64,000 bases of DNA. Origin: Piezodorus guildinii (taxonomy: Eukaryota > Arthropoda > Insecta > Hemiptera > Pentatomidae). Every line of letters begins with the position of its first letter. The stretch's first letter is position 1. Where the stretch lies: NCBI GenBank assembly GCA_023052935.1, contig CM041297.1, positions 103,260,563 to 103,324,562 of the forward strand, in the 5' to 3' direction. Positions 21,858-33,348 of the stretch are shown piece after piece. The notes beneath the pieces were generated by a model. That model saw only the letters and a list, made by a program, of their open reading frames with translations. It was not told the DNA's origin and searched no databases. The translations under genes were made by a program, and so were the position numbers.

Positions 21858-22645
21858 GTTTATAGTCATCCTAACCTGTAATTACTATTATCAATTACTC
21901 TGAATGAATGTAATATATATTATAAAATCTTAAGTTGAAATAGAAAAGAAAATTGATATTTAAATTCTTCTATTCCAGCAAGTTGTCGGAAGAAATTAAA
22001 AAAAAAAAAAACCATACTTCTGACTAGTTTATACTCGAACTGCACTTTAAACTGTTTACCTTAATTATTATTAGTCATTAACATTTTTATCTTTGATTAA
22101 ACCGGCAAAGGTAAACGTCGATCCGAGAGAGGGTTTTTCGAAGTAATTAACGGCTTAGTGTTGTTTACTATCTTGATGCAGCCTCATTAAGACAGCACTA
22201 AATAACTGACTACTCCGAGTATTTTTTTCTCTTCCTGAGTCTTGAATTTATTTAAGTGAACAAACAAGAAAGATGTTTCTGTTTGTGTTTGCTTATTTAC
22301 AAAAGGGAAGTAATGTTTCTCTTCTTGGATAGTTTATAAAAGTTTCGAATTCTTATAACATTTAAGTTTATGACTTAAGCAAAGTTTTCCAATATCTGCA
22401 TAATTTTTTTTTCGAGGGGAGAGAGGATTTCGTGTTAAAAAATATTTCCATTGATTTAATTTTTATATAATTAATGCTAACATGCCTGGTTTAGCCTGAG
22501 ATATTAATAAAAATAGAAAATATAATGATTATTAATGTTGTATAATGTAAAAATGTTGCTCATTTTCTTTTAATCCAGAACTTAAAATGATTATTTTTGG
22601 TGGAAAAATTTCCAACATTTAAAAAAATATTAATATTATATTTTT
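21858..22645. other. AT-rich sequence, nothing recognised
   Basis: No gene or shared repeat seen. Confidence 0.4.
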
Positions 22646-22906
22646 TGTTTGTTTCATTTAACGTCTATTTTGGTTACCGTTGCTTATCGAACGATGCTAT
22701 AGTGAGAATCCAATTTTTTTTTATATTCAGGTTTAATTAGTATAGACAACGAACAGGCTGTTACTTCCATTTTAATTCCGCTCAGGATAGTTTAACCAAG
22801 AATTTTTTATTCCGTTTACATAAAACCTAGGGCCATTTGCTGGGTTACACCTGCGACCTTGGACATAGAATGCTGTTATGCGAGCCACTACTCCACATGT
22901 GACCTC
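22646..22906 (-). mobile_element. SINE1 copy (diverged)
   Basis: Near full length on the minus strand: reversed tail (TTTGTTTGTTTCATTTAACG), body landmark AGGTTTAATTAG, and tRNA-like head near 22870-22906 (TAGAATGCTGTTATGCGAGCC in reverse). Strongly mutated. Confidence 0.65.
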
Positions 22907-23269
22907 TTAATATGATCTTAGTTTTTTACCTTTTTTATTTGGCTCATTCCTTTTTCCTTCGATTTTCAATCAACTCGCGCCACCGCCACAAAAATAAATG
23001 AAAACCCGCCCAGACCGGATTCGAATCTATGGCGTTTGATTGACATTGATGATTATGATATACATCTAAGACTTTGTTCCGTCTACCGAACTGCCTCGTC
23101 TTCTTTTGAGACTTATATACGTTTCCTCCTATAGATCTTTCGAAATGGTCATTTTTTCAAGTAAATAAAACGCGTTTGTATAAACGGGTCCCAAAGACCC
23201 AAGAATAAATAAGTCCTATTTATCCCGAGATCAAACAGAAGTCGAATATATTTAACTTACAAATTAATT
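22907..23269. other. Nothing recognised
   Basis: AT-rich with a modestly GC-richer part near 22970-23040. No open frame. Confidence 0.35.
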
Positions 23270-23520
23270 CAAGGCGTCTAAACAGAGTGAAAGCATGTGC
23301 CAGTAAATAACGATGCTGATATTTCAGCCGATAGCCAGAATATGTTAATGGTGTGAGACACCATTGATACGGCTTGGAGGACTTCCGGCCGGTAATTTAC
23401 GCATTCATTGAGAACCAGCAAGATTTATCTTGCGCAGATCGGATATGATGGTGGGATGGAGTGGGCGTGCGCAGGCGTACCACCTGTTCTTTGAAATGTC
23501 AATGGTTGTCTATCCGTTTT
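23270..23520. other. GC-richer, ORF-poor segment
   Basis: Distinctly GC-richer than its flanks. Contains a small palindrome GCAAGATTTATCTTGC near 23417. No coding frame and no relative in the window. Candidate conserved noncoding element. Confidence 0.3.
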
Positions 23521-24604
23521 AGGTATATGCTTCCGTAGACATGAAATACTTTAGATTTTTTAAATACACTGGTTGTGACTAATATCATATTACATTTCTT
23601 TTATTAGAATGACTTATTTCTTCATTATTTGTGCTCTATGTTGGTGAGTTGCTTGTTAGTGTCAAAGATTAGTGCACTGTCTACGAAAAATTTCTTATTA
23701 ATAAGAGCATGATCAGTTACCATTTAAAGACCTTAAAGTGTTTTCTTTTTTTCCTCCTCAAAACGTTTTTTTTAATTTTTTGCCAAGCAATCCTCTGTAA
23801 ATGACCTTGTCCTAATCAAAAGAAACTTCTTGCTTCTTATCATAAAATTATCATTTATAAATCATTCTTAATCTCTAAGATAACTGATTATCCAGAAAGT
23901 TTTTATTTTTACTTGATGTTGATATTTTTCTTTTAGTTATAGAGTTTGTTTTAAGAAAAATCGCTCTAAATAAGGATTTAAATTGTATAAATAGTAGACA
24001 ACTGGCAAAATCTGGAACATCCTTTTAAAAAAGTCTAGGCATTTTTAATCCTATACGTCAAGAAATTCGAGAGAAAAAAAAAAGAAGACATAACAGCCTC
24101 GGTGAGAAAATTCACAGCAACAACCAAAATAGGCATAATTTACAGGTTCTTTGCATAAAACAGAAAAAATATCTGCCTTTTCAGTAAAACATTTTTTGAA
24201 ATATTATCAAAAGTATTAAAATTTCGCACAATTAGTGTGCCTGTGGTTTTTATATTCGGCACCAAATTAACCCTCTAAACTCAATATTTGGCGGTATCAG
24301 CGAAAAATGAGAACGAAATAATAATATTAATTCCATAATTTTTTATTTTGGTCTTTATTGCTAAGTCTTATTGCCACAGCTGAAATTATTTTTAATAAAA
24401 GGCTGAAAAGAATTTAAATGAGGTATCTACAGATTTAAATGTGCAGCTTAAGCCTAGAAAGGGATGCTGTGATTATCCCGTGCTTATCAAAATTCATCAA
24501 TACATTCGATGGTTGTTACTTCAGATTGTGACAGGGGCCAATATAAATAATCAATTAAAAATTTTTTGTTTAAACATAGTAGTAAATGTATTTTAAACCA
24601 CAAT
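23521..24604. other. AT-rich sequence, nothing recognised
   Basis: No gene or repeat supported. Confidence 0.4.
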
Positions 24605-24617
24605 AACAATTTAAAAT

Positions 24618-24912
24618 GGGATCACTTGTAGCTAGGTGGCTAGCGTAACAGCCTCCCATGCCAAAAGTCACGGGTTCAAACCCGCAGGTGGTTCTAGGAT
24701 TTTTTAATGGGAGTAAAAAATCCTTAGTTACGCCGTCCTTCGGAGGGGACGTTAAAAGGTGGTCCCGAGCCTGTGCGATGTCAGGTACTCGTTAAAGATC
24801 CCTATCCTAATAAAACCTGGATAGGCAAAATTTAGAACTCCCACTGTAGCATCGTCCGATTAGCCATAGTTGCATAAAAGTGACGTTAAACGAATAAACA
24901 AATAAACAAACA
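24618..24912 (+). mobile_element. SINE1, full-length copy with TSDs
   Basis: The reference copy of SINE1. A tRNA-like head carries an A-box-like TGGCTAGCGTAAC and a clear B box GGGTTCAAACCC. A ~200-bp body follows (GGGAGTAAAAAATCCTTAG, GGAGGGGACGTTAAAAGG), then an A-rich tail of AAAC/AAAT units. Exact 13-bp direct repeats AACAATTTAAAAT flank it (24605-24617, 24913-24925). SINEs of this type are transcribed by RNA polymerase III and mobilised by a partner LINE. The tail, unlike poly(A) or poly(T), may point to that partner. Confidence 0.85.
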
Positions 24913-24938
24913 AACAATTTAAAATACCTCGATTTTGT

Positions 24939-25153
24939 TATTCATTTAAGGTCAATTTATGATACTGTGGCTAATCTAATGTGCTACAGTGGGATTCTTA
25001 ATCACGTCTATTCAGGTTTAATTAGGATAGAGATTATTTACAGCTTCGGAACCTCCTTTTTACGTTCCTTACCAAAGACAAGGATTTTTTACTTCCATTA
25101 AAATTTCTAGAGCTATCTGTCAGGTTTAAACCCAGTGCTAGTCACTACACTAC
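24939..25153 (-). mobile_element. SINE1 copy (diverged)
   Basis: Starts 26 bp after the previous SINE1, in opposite orientation: reversed tail, CTGTGGCTAATC, CAGGTTTAATTAGGATAGAG, and AGGTTTAAACCC as the reversed B box. The head is partly lost. The tail-to-tail pair could fold into a long hairpin. Confidence 0.65.
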
Positions 25154-27701
25154 AAATTTATATTTATGATGTTTCATATTTTATGTCACAAGCTAACTCG
25201 ATAGCTATTCTTCTCCAATAAACTACTTTCAAATTATAGAGGATAGGCCATGTTATCTCCAACTATGGAACATCTATTCTCTTGTCTTGTAATAGCAGTA
25301 CGAATCAATTCCTGCGATTATACTAAATAAATCAAAGGCTTGCCAGTCTGTATACATTACATATCCGTTCGCTTCGACAAAAGGGCTCCAAGAGCAAATG
25401 GTGATAAATGAGGCGTGAATGTGAATGTGAGGAAGAGGAAGCAGTTACGAAATGCTGTACAACTGAGCAAACACGTCCATGCCACCACCGCTTTGACCCC
25501 TCTATCCAAACACTTCTCCAACGGTCTTCTACGTTGGTAACTTTTGAGGAAGACACCTGTCCATTTTCCAAGTTATTAAATTATTGAAAAATAAGTAATG
25601 CGTGTTTCTGATTATATCTCAAACATTGCATCAAATAGCTAACAAATAGAAATCTCTCTCTTTATAATTGTTGATATCGCGATTCTTGGATTCCTCCAAA
25701 AATGCCAACCACTATCATTTAAGGCATTCTTTCCTCAAGGTTTATTAGTAAAATAAAGTGCAATTAAGTTTTTGTGTGGAAGGGAAAATCAAATTTTCAG
25801 TAATTAAGTCATCTGAAAATTATTCTTGAATTATGAGTAGGAATATAAACGTATAGTATACCGTTGAAAAGCGCAAGATTTAAAAAATGTTTATATGCTA
25901 TAAAATAAGTCTTACAAGTTAATAGAAAGATTTTATAAGCGGATAAAGTTATAAATGTTTGTTTATTTGTAATGTAATGAGGGAGATTTGTAATGGTGAT
26001 TAAGTGTCGCCATCGTACGGTATCGTACAGGTCGTATACTTCTATACAGGACTTAAGATTTTAGAAAAAAATATTACGGACACAATCGTACTAAGTTGTT
26101 AAAATAAATGAAAAGTTGTTATTGTTAGACAAAGTTTGATTTTTTGACCAGTTTATGTTTTTAATTTCTGCCGATGATAATGAAAATGATACATAATAAT
26201 GAATAGAGGTTATCTAATAAGCATTATATTTTTATGCTTAGTTCACTTTCGTTACGATGAACTCATAATCCCAAAGTGATAAACTCTAAATTGGTTAAAC
26301 TGAAAACGACACCACATTTAAATTATACCCGTGTGAAGAATGAACTCGTCGCCAGTTAAATAATAATAAGAAAATATTAAAAACCTTTAAAAAAAATATA
26401 ATTCAATTATTTGACTAAGTGGCATACTTAGTTTTTAAATGTTCTTCTCTTCTATTATTGTTAAATTTAAGGAACAATTACAATTTTTCCTTGTAGATTT
26501 TAGTATTTTTTTTTTTTTTTCATTCGCCGTTTCTTACCAATTGGTGGACCTTTATTTTTTAGATCTGACTCTTATTATCGTGTGACTCGATATATCGTGA
26601 CTCTTCAAGGGATGAAACTGAAAATAATCTACTGTGCACTGCGTATTAATATCCCATTTTTTTTTTTAGACTTTATTTATTTTTTTGCTGCTTTAACTCC
26701 AATCAACGTTAACGTATCTTCTATAATTGTCTGTTGTATTTTAAATAAAGTGCATGATTTGCACGTATCGTACAACTCTTGGAATACCAGTTGGTAAACT
26801 AAATAGTTCTTTCACTGTTCATATTTATCCATTTATCATTACTGCTGTCATTTTCAGAAGTTAAGCAAATAAAATACCATCGAGTGAATTGTAAAATTGT
26901 GTAAGATCAGATTTTAACGAACAAATTATGTGACTCCTAAAGCATTAACTTACTTAATCTGTAATTTTTGTTTCGTAAATATTCCTGCTTTTCATTTACA
27001 CTTATTACATAGAGGATAACATAAAATTCGATAATACATAGTTATTTAAACTCTAGAGACCTTAAAAAGTGTATTTCATTAGACAAATATAATTCTATTT
27101 CATTACTATCATAATACTTTCCGTAATTAAACTTTCCATATCTACGTCAGTGAAAGTAAAAAAAAAAAAATGTTGATTAACCTCTGCTATGCCTATTTTA
27201 ATATATTTGCGTAAATTTATTAGCGAATGATTTATGGAAAATAAAGCGAAAAAACGATAAGTGAAAAAAAAAAAAATAATATAGGATGAAAGACTATTAA
27301 TAACTAGTTGGTAATAGAAAAGAAGGAATTTCTATTATACATTGTAAATCCTGATTGATCGTTCGCTAAAGCTTGAAGGACATTATCTCTATTTCACATC
27401 AGGGCCTTGGTTGTGGGTCGGCTTTAGTAGACACGTTTAGATGATCTTGTCAAACCAATATAATATTACTAAACGTATTATGATATGGTTTTGAAAGTTC
27501 ATGCATGATTTCCGTTTTTGGTTTAATGTCAACCGTGAATTATTATGAAATTATTTATTATATACAAAAAGTCATATAGTATTCCATCTCAGATGGATGA
27601 AATAGAGGTTGTTGTTCTGTTATATCTGGTTTTTAAACAGTTTTCACTGGCATCCATGAGTAAAATTAAAAATCAGTCCTCTCTCCATGAAGCGACTGAT
27701 C
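25154..27701. other. AT-rich sequence with a tiny R1 fragment
   Basis: No gene. About 25855-25900 (TATACCGTTGAAAAGCG, then AAGATTTAAAAAA) matches the middle of R1 in minus orientation. Other short frames appear to be chance. Confidence 0.35.
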
Positions 27702-27706
27702 AAAAA

Positions 27707-27760
<54 letters not shown>

Positions 27761-27761
27761 C
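27702..27761. repeat. Poly(A) followed by (TA)n
   Basis: A-run with one G, then about 11 TA units. Confidence 0.85.
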
Positions 27762-28129
27762 CCATGATTATTAATCTTGGAGCTATATTAGTAAAGTAGT
27801 GTATTGCGTGGATGGTACTGCGTAACTAGAAGTTACGCATTGTTACACCTTTCATAATCATCATAGACTTTAATGTTACTGTCTTGCGAGAGAGCTCGTT
27901 AGTAAAGTTCATGCTCCGCGAATTCAATCTAATATGAAGGTAATTTAAACATGCACTGAACCTCTTTCACGAATCAAGTCCATTTTAATAATTTGACTTT
28001 CGATAAAAAAATCTATTTATTTCATATTTTGTATTAACTTTTACGTCCCAGACCTTTTTTAAAAGAAATCATTATTTTTCTTTACTTTCACTGGTAAAGA
28101 AAGATGGCATGAAATTAATACGGATATGA
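27762..28129. other. Nothing recognised
   Basis: AT-rich, no frame. Confidence 0.35.
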
Positions 28130-28347
28130 ATTAATATAGTATTAATAGTAGAAACGTTGACGATCTTTGTGATATTGATGTATAATATAGTAGACATCCG
28201 AGAGGCCAAAGCATCGATGGGAGGATTGTATTAATTCTAATCTTGGGGCTTGGGATTGGATAACCATCATTGAGCGAATCTGTGTAGGCAGCATTAGGTG
28301 GTATCGGCATTGATCCTTCGGGTTCGGTAACCCTATTATTATTTATT
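28130..28347 (+). pseudogene. Second copy of the 3716-4468 LINE, internally deleted
   Basis: Two blocks of the element at 3716-4468 are joined: TTAATAGTAGAAACGTTGACG (4th block of the RT fragment, about 3793) up to GATATTGATGTAT, then directly CCGAGAGGCCAAAGC...GGGAGGATTGTATT to the CCTTCGGGTTCGGTAA end and ATT tail. Roughly 480 bp are missing between them. Position 28225-28235 keeps TGT where the other copy has the TGA stop. Its ATT tail was the target of the following SINE2. Confidence 0.75.
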
Positions 28348-28663
28348 AAGGGAGCGGCGTTGTCTAGTGGATAGAGCGCTAGGCTACTGTTCTCCGGGTC
28401 CTGGGTTCGAATCCAGGTTATGATAAAATATTTATTCTGTTAATTTAGCCGGGGGGTGACCCTAGGGTATGGCGACCGTGCTGGGGCAAACCCAGCCTCT
28501 TTAAAGTGGGTACCTAAATTGGGAAAAAAAAACTGGCGGCTGAGCGTAATCAAGCTCTAATCACCTCATTGCACGGCCGTTGGCCTAAAAAGTACGGATC
28601 TCTATATGTACTGAGCCCAAGACCCTTCATGGGTTGTAGAGGTACAGGTTTTTTTTCTTTTCA
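28348..28663 (+). mobile_element. SINE2, full-length copy with TSDs
   Basis: The tRNA-like head GCGTTGTCTAGTGGATAGAG (A box) and GGGTTCGAATCC (B box) is followed by a ~240-bp body ending GAGCCCAAGACCCTTCATGG, then GTACAGG and a T-rich 3' end. 13-bp direct repeats ATTATTATTTATT lie at 28335-28347 and 28664-28676. The left one belongs to the ATT tail of the LINE fragment, so the SINE inserted into that tail. The poly(T) rather than poly(A) end is unusual. Confidence 0.85.
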
Positions 28664-29049
28664 ATTATTATTTATTTTCACTAATAATTAATTTGTTTAA
28701 TGCATTTATTAAAATTAACTACTCTATTAATGAATATATTGAGTAAATCTGAGAATATTATATTAAAAAATAAGATGAACTAATTGGAAACTATATCAGA
28801 TGTATGTTTAGTTTTAAATCTTTATTTACTTAGTAGTAACGCAGCAGTTTAGTAAATATATTCGATTGTCAGGAAAAGAAAGGAGTATTGCGGTTTAAAA
28901 TATAAAGGAATTATAACTCTCTCCATTACTTTAAATAAATGTTAGCTAGCGTGTTAATAGCTTTCCATTTCCCTTCGAATAGAATTTGTTATTCTTTGAA
29001 TTTATAAATTAAAGAAATAAAAAATATTTTCTAAAATTACATGATTAAT
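28664..29049. other. AT-rich sequence after SINE2
   Basis: Begins with the right TSD (28664-28676). Nothing else recognised. Confidence 0.4.
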
Positions 29050-29440
29050 AATGGTTGTGCTGCTTCTCCCTTGTCAATCTACTGTTTAGAACATGGAAGA
29101 TCCACTTTTCATCACATGTAACAGTTCTGGACATAAATAGGTCGCCACTTGTTTTGCTGCACCCAGTTTCTCCGAAAGTTCTTGAACAGTTTCACCGAAT
29201 CTCGCAGAAAATCTTCATCAAGAGAAGAAGTCCTCTTTGTCTTCCAAGGGAGACCCTCTCAAAAATTCTGAACCACCGTTGATAGATGCACTCACTAATA
29301 CTGTCATTACACATTCGTTGATTTTCCTGGTTGTATAGGCCCCGTTCCGCCCAAGTTTATACTTCAAATAAAATTATACAATACTTTCGCATATTCGTAA
29401 AGATTGAATTAGTTCCAATTAGTGAAATGTTCCAGAGGTA
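29050..29440 (-). pseudogene. Mariner-like transposase remnant, internally deleted
   Basis: Minus-strand peptides show an N-terminal part (EHFTNWN near 29435; then ISECIYQRWFRIF, a mariner-type helix-turn-helix end), a spacer LDEDFLRDSVKLF and then VTCDEKWIF, which matches the mariner catalytic block VTGDEKWIF around the first or second Asp. The distance is far too short, so the middle of the protein is deleted, and frames shift. The first half aligns with the remnant at 13642-13930. No terminal repeats were identified. Confidence 0.6.
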
Positions 29441-30594
29441 AACTAACATTATCTTTTGGAAGAGGATTAAAAAGTGTTGACATTCTTACAAATTAATAAT
29501 CCAGCGAAAGGTTTATTATATTCAGGAGTTTTTAATGAAAAACCTAAAATCTTGCATTTTTTTCGGATAATCTAATATCGTTTTATAATAAATTATTTTA
29601 GATGATCCCGTTTCTTCTTTACTGAAATTTTTTGTTTCGATACTAAAAAAATGTACTCGATTGTAAAAATACTGAAGCTGAATACTTCAAGACCTTGCAT
29701 TAATGTTGGCACCGGAAGAAAAAGAAAGGGTTGAGGTTGGTTTGTGTAGTGCACTATCGTGTATAACATGTTCTTTAAGGCTTAGTTACGCCACCCACAT
29801 CTTCTCTTTTGACTCATGTACCTCCATGTTCATGTTCATTGTACATTTCATGTGATTCCAGTAATACGAAGCCTTGTGTATTTTTTCAGTTTATGTTTGC
29901 CTAACCTTGAATAAATACTTAATGATGCATGTTTAATTACATATTAACTATAAGTACTTAATATTTGAACCAATTGCATATTAAAACATACAAGAACCTA
30001 AAATCGTATTAATTTGTGTATTTACCATTATAAAGATATAGATCAGGGCGAATATCTCATAACAAAAACAAATCAGTAAATCATGGGACGAGATATTAAG
30101 AATGTGGGGGTTTTAATTTTGGGTTGGCTGATTCGATCGTGGGTTTTGGAAAATCCTACGCCATTGCCTTTTCATGAATGATAAACACATTGCTGAACAT
30201 CTCATAATGAAGAAAAAAAAAAAATGTTATATCAAACATTATCTCATACTGATACTTTAGGCATGTTTTATTTTTCCTTTAAATGTTAAATTAGCAACTT
30301 ATCGCTTATGAATCAATTGGGAAATGGCTAGGATATGATTTAAAAAAAAAATAAGGACCATAATGACCCAAATATCCCATTTTTCGTAGAACTATCCGAA
30401 ACAGATATGCCTCTTTCAATTCGAAACTCCTGAACCACACGAATCCTCTTGTACTCAACTTATCTTTCCCATCTATTCCTGAACCCCCCTCCCTCCCGAG
30501 ACTTACTAAATTAAATTGACATTGAAGTGCTACCACTGTAGAACCACGGTAGTTTCTTCTCAAGACATTATACACGGGCTAATTCACGTCCATA
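29441..30594. other. AT-rich sequence, nothing recognised
   Basis: The short minus frame near 30306-30575 has no coding signature. Confidence 0.4.
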
Positions 30595-30671
30595 AGTGTA
30601 ATTAGCATATTTACTTGTTGTATATAAGTACAGTTGTAAATATCAATAAAATGTTAAAAAAAAAAAAAAGC
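30595..30671 (+). mobile_element. J2 LINE 3' end (severely 5'-truncated)
   Basis: ATTTACTTGTTGTATATAAG, then TACAGTTGTAAATATCAATA and an A-run. This is the J2 3' UTR terminus only, about 75 bp. Confidence 0.7.
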
Positions 30672-31164
30672 ATTACTTAACATGTTTTTTTTTTATATTT
30701 AGGTGCTTATAAAGCTCCTCCCTAACTTTTTCATTCGCTTGTTGGAGGGGTTCGTCAGTAATATGATTACATTTTCTATCACGATTCCTAAAAAAGCATT
30801 GAATCACATTTCTATGATTCATATTTGTAGCATAGTAATCGAAAATTTCAATTTATTAAGATATATTGAACAAATGGTCTTTAAATATCTAATGCCGATG
30901 TCTACTCTACATTGCTGTATATTATATTATGATTTACGATGCTGGATCGGAGAAAATAAACATTACCTATTACACGTTCCAAAAAGATGGTTGATAGTGT
31001 TGTATTATCGGGTGGTGATATGATTCGCACCATATCAAGCAAAATTCGCCTTCTCAAGTGCACCCTATGCAAATGTACTGTCGAAGAACGTTGACCTATC
31101 ACGTTGTATTCCATCTGCAGAAATCCTTCCATCTGAGAATTGCCACCCCTAAACCTATGCTAAT
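30672..31164. other. Nothing recognised
   Basis: Open frames on both strands (about 30703-31023 + and 30902-31132 -) have AT-driven composition and no motif. Confidence 0.35.
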
Positions 31165-31395
31165 TTGTCGGTGGGAAGGTGGCATGCCATCTGGCAGCCC
31201 GGGCAGCTGCCCAGGGAACCCCTCCTAATCCTGAATGGGCACGTGCCTCCCTCTAAGCACCTTCCTCAAGTCCTCTTTGTACCCAGCTATCTTGAGCCAT
31301 TGTCAGGCAGACCCACTATTATCCAGGAGTACATCTGTGTAGGGCTTGCGCCATGCTTTGGGTGCCCGGTGTGTTTGTACAAGGCCCTTTATTTT
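31165..31395. other. GC-rich segment, unassigned
   Basis: One of the most GC-rich stretches outside the exon and LINE. A plus frame is open for 133 codons (31165-31566) but shows no recognisable domain. The minus strand has stops. It may be a decayed repeat or retrocopy. The inverted GCCCGGGCAGCTGCCC near 31197 is a local palindrome-like element. Confidence 0.3.
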
Positions 31396-31589
31396 CGTCG
31401 TATGATGATATTACATTTTGATTTGACATCCATTCATCCATATACATGTTTATTCAGTCCAATGATGTTTCGTTTTCTTCCACAGTTGGAAGAATACATA
31501 TTGTCCAGTCACTTTCATTGTGAGGGCTCTTTACTTTTAACATTCGTCAACTTCAATGGTTGCTAATAAATTGGAGTGGTTTTTGATGA
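31396..31589. other. Nothing recognised
   Basis: Tail of the same open frame in AT-rich sequence. Confidence 0.3.
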
Positions 31590-32540
31590 AATAAAAAATA
31601 AAAATGTCATCTGTTTTGTCAAGTTTTAAGTTAAAAAATTTTACTTTACTTACCTATATATGAAATATTAGTAAGGGAAAGTCAATCGTTGCAAGTTGAA
31701 TCGTAAAATTTTCAAATTCCATTTTCGAGTAAATACACGTTTAGGTCCTGAGTCAAAAAATCAAGTCCCGACAGAAAGGTCCTGTGTGGTAACTCCGGGT
31801 GGAAAACAAAATGTCCTATGAAACTGAAATTTCATATTTAGGACAACTATACGCCGAGATGTTACAAAACTTGTTCATCAAAATCGGCTAACCGCAAGAG
31901 CCACTTTACTCGTATACCATGCATTTTGGACTTTTTAGATTTTCTCAATCATCAAAAGGCTCAAACGATTTTGATTAAACTCGATATAACGATGTAATTA
32001 ATGGCTTAATATATGGGAGTTCATCTGATAAATAGTCTGACAGGGTAATTTCCGATATTTTTAAATTTTCTTCTCTAAAATACCTTTAATTTTGTAGATT
32101 CTATAAATATAACCATATTATCTTGTTACCCCAGATGAAAACAGGTAAATATATAAATTGAATGAATTCGATACCCAACTTAAGGAAAACACTGAAATAA
32201 TATTTTTTTAATGCAACATTTTGTTTTTGAACATAAGAACAGTTATATAGATGTTTAATATACCGTTGAAAAGCTAACAATTTTAGAAAAAATATTATCT
32301 TATACACAAGCTTGTGAAAGTTTGATAAAAGATAAAACTATAGTTTCTAATAGATATTACAATTTAATCAATTTCTTTAACATTTTTTTCACTAATTTTT
32401 ATCTCTAACTGTATTTAAAAATTCTTTAATCGATTTTTAAAACGAAAAGTAAGTGAAAGTCGTGTGTTGCCCGTACCAGATTTTTTATCATCTGTTTGTC
32501 AAGTTTTTAGCTAAAACATTTTTCTTTAGCTTTAATTTAT
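31590..32540 (-). repeat. R1 dispersed repeat, copy c (near full length)
   Basis: The most complete R1, read on the minus strand: 5' end GGGCAACACACGACTTTCAC, AAAGAATTTTTAAATAC, TTAGCTTTTCAACGGTATAT, CTACAAAATTAAAGGTATTT, CCCTGTCAGACTATTT, AATCAAAATCGTTTGAG, ATCTCGGCGTATAGTTGTCC, ATATGAAATTTCAGTTTC and an end with AGGTAAGTAAAGTAAA. About 950 bp. No long frame. Class unknown. Confidence 0.6.
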
Positions 32541-33098
32541 GAAATCTTTGTCTTGTATGTTTTATGTTATTTAAAATTAAAAAAAGTAACGTTGGGAGCA
32601 GAGTTCGAAACACTGTGGTGCAGGAAACGCCTTACTTCGTTCTGCACTTAGGGACTTGTACAGAGCACCGGCAGGGATGAAGATAGCTAAGTTCCCGACT
32701 CGAACAGATTAAAGCTTATCAGAGCGAGTATCTGCTCAGAACTTCGGTCAGAACTCTTCCCAGGCCGCTCCTGATGTAATAGCTTTTACAAAAGCTAAAC
32801 ATTTCTGTAATGCCAAAATTATAATTCGAAATATCTCAGCGGAAAGATAAAAACGACCTGGAGGAGAGCTTCATTGTGTTGCGGGATTAATTTTACCACG
32901 ACCGATATCAAACTGAGAGAGAAACTTTGTTCCTTTTGTCCGGCTTATTGTATGCTTTGTTATCGGTTTAACAAGTTGCTATCTGCTTGTTTTTCATTAA
33001 CTTGTAAATAAATCAAAATAGAATTCATTCATGCTAAAAGTATATTTATACTATGATTCTAAAAATATATCTGTACCTCAGAGATACAACTTTAATCG

Positions 33099-33100
<2 letters not shown>
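32541..33100. other. Mixed sequence, nothing firmly recognised
   Basis: A GC-richer patch at 32595-32790 has no frame and no relative in the window. Confidence 0.3.

Positions 33101-33147
<47 letters not shown>
33101..33147. repeat. (AT)n followed by poly(T)
   Basis: About 16 AT units then 15 T residues. Confidence 0.85.
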
Positions 33148-33348
33148 CTCAAAAAATGTGTATTTTAAATCTTTATATAGATTTACATGCTGTTAGTTCT
33201 ACATGTATAAACTTGAAAATTACAATAGTTCTATAGATAATGATTAGTGAAAGATTATGCCAATCACACGTCCACAGAGTAAATAGACGTACGAATATTC
33301 TTATAAAATGGACGTTAAAAAACATATGTCCTCAGCTATTATTGTACT

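Noticed and set aside
24618..24690. tRNA gene
   Set aside because: SINE1 head. The sequence continues into the shared SINE body and no cloverleaf closes.
28348..28420. tRNA gene
   Set aside because: The A and B boxes belong to the SINE2 head. No acceptor stem closes after the B box, and the same head is repeated at 49839.
30703..31132. Possible genes on both strands
   Set aside because: Overlapping frames on opposite strands in AT-rich DNA with no motif, no splice context and no relative.
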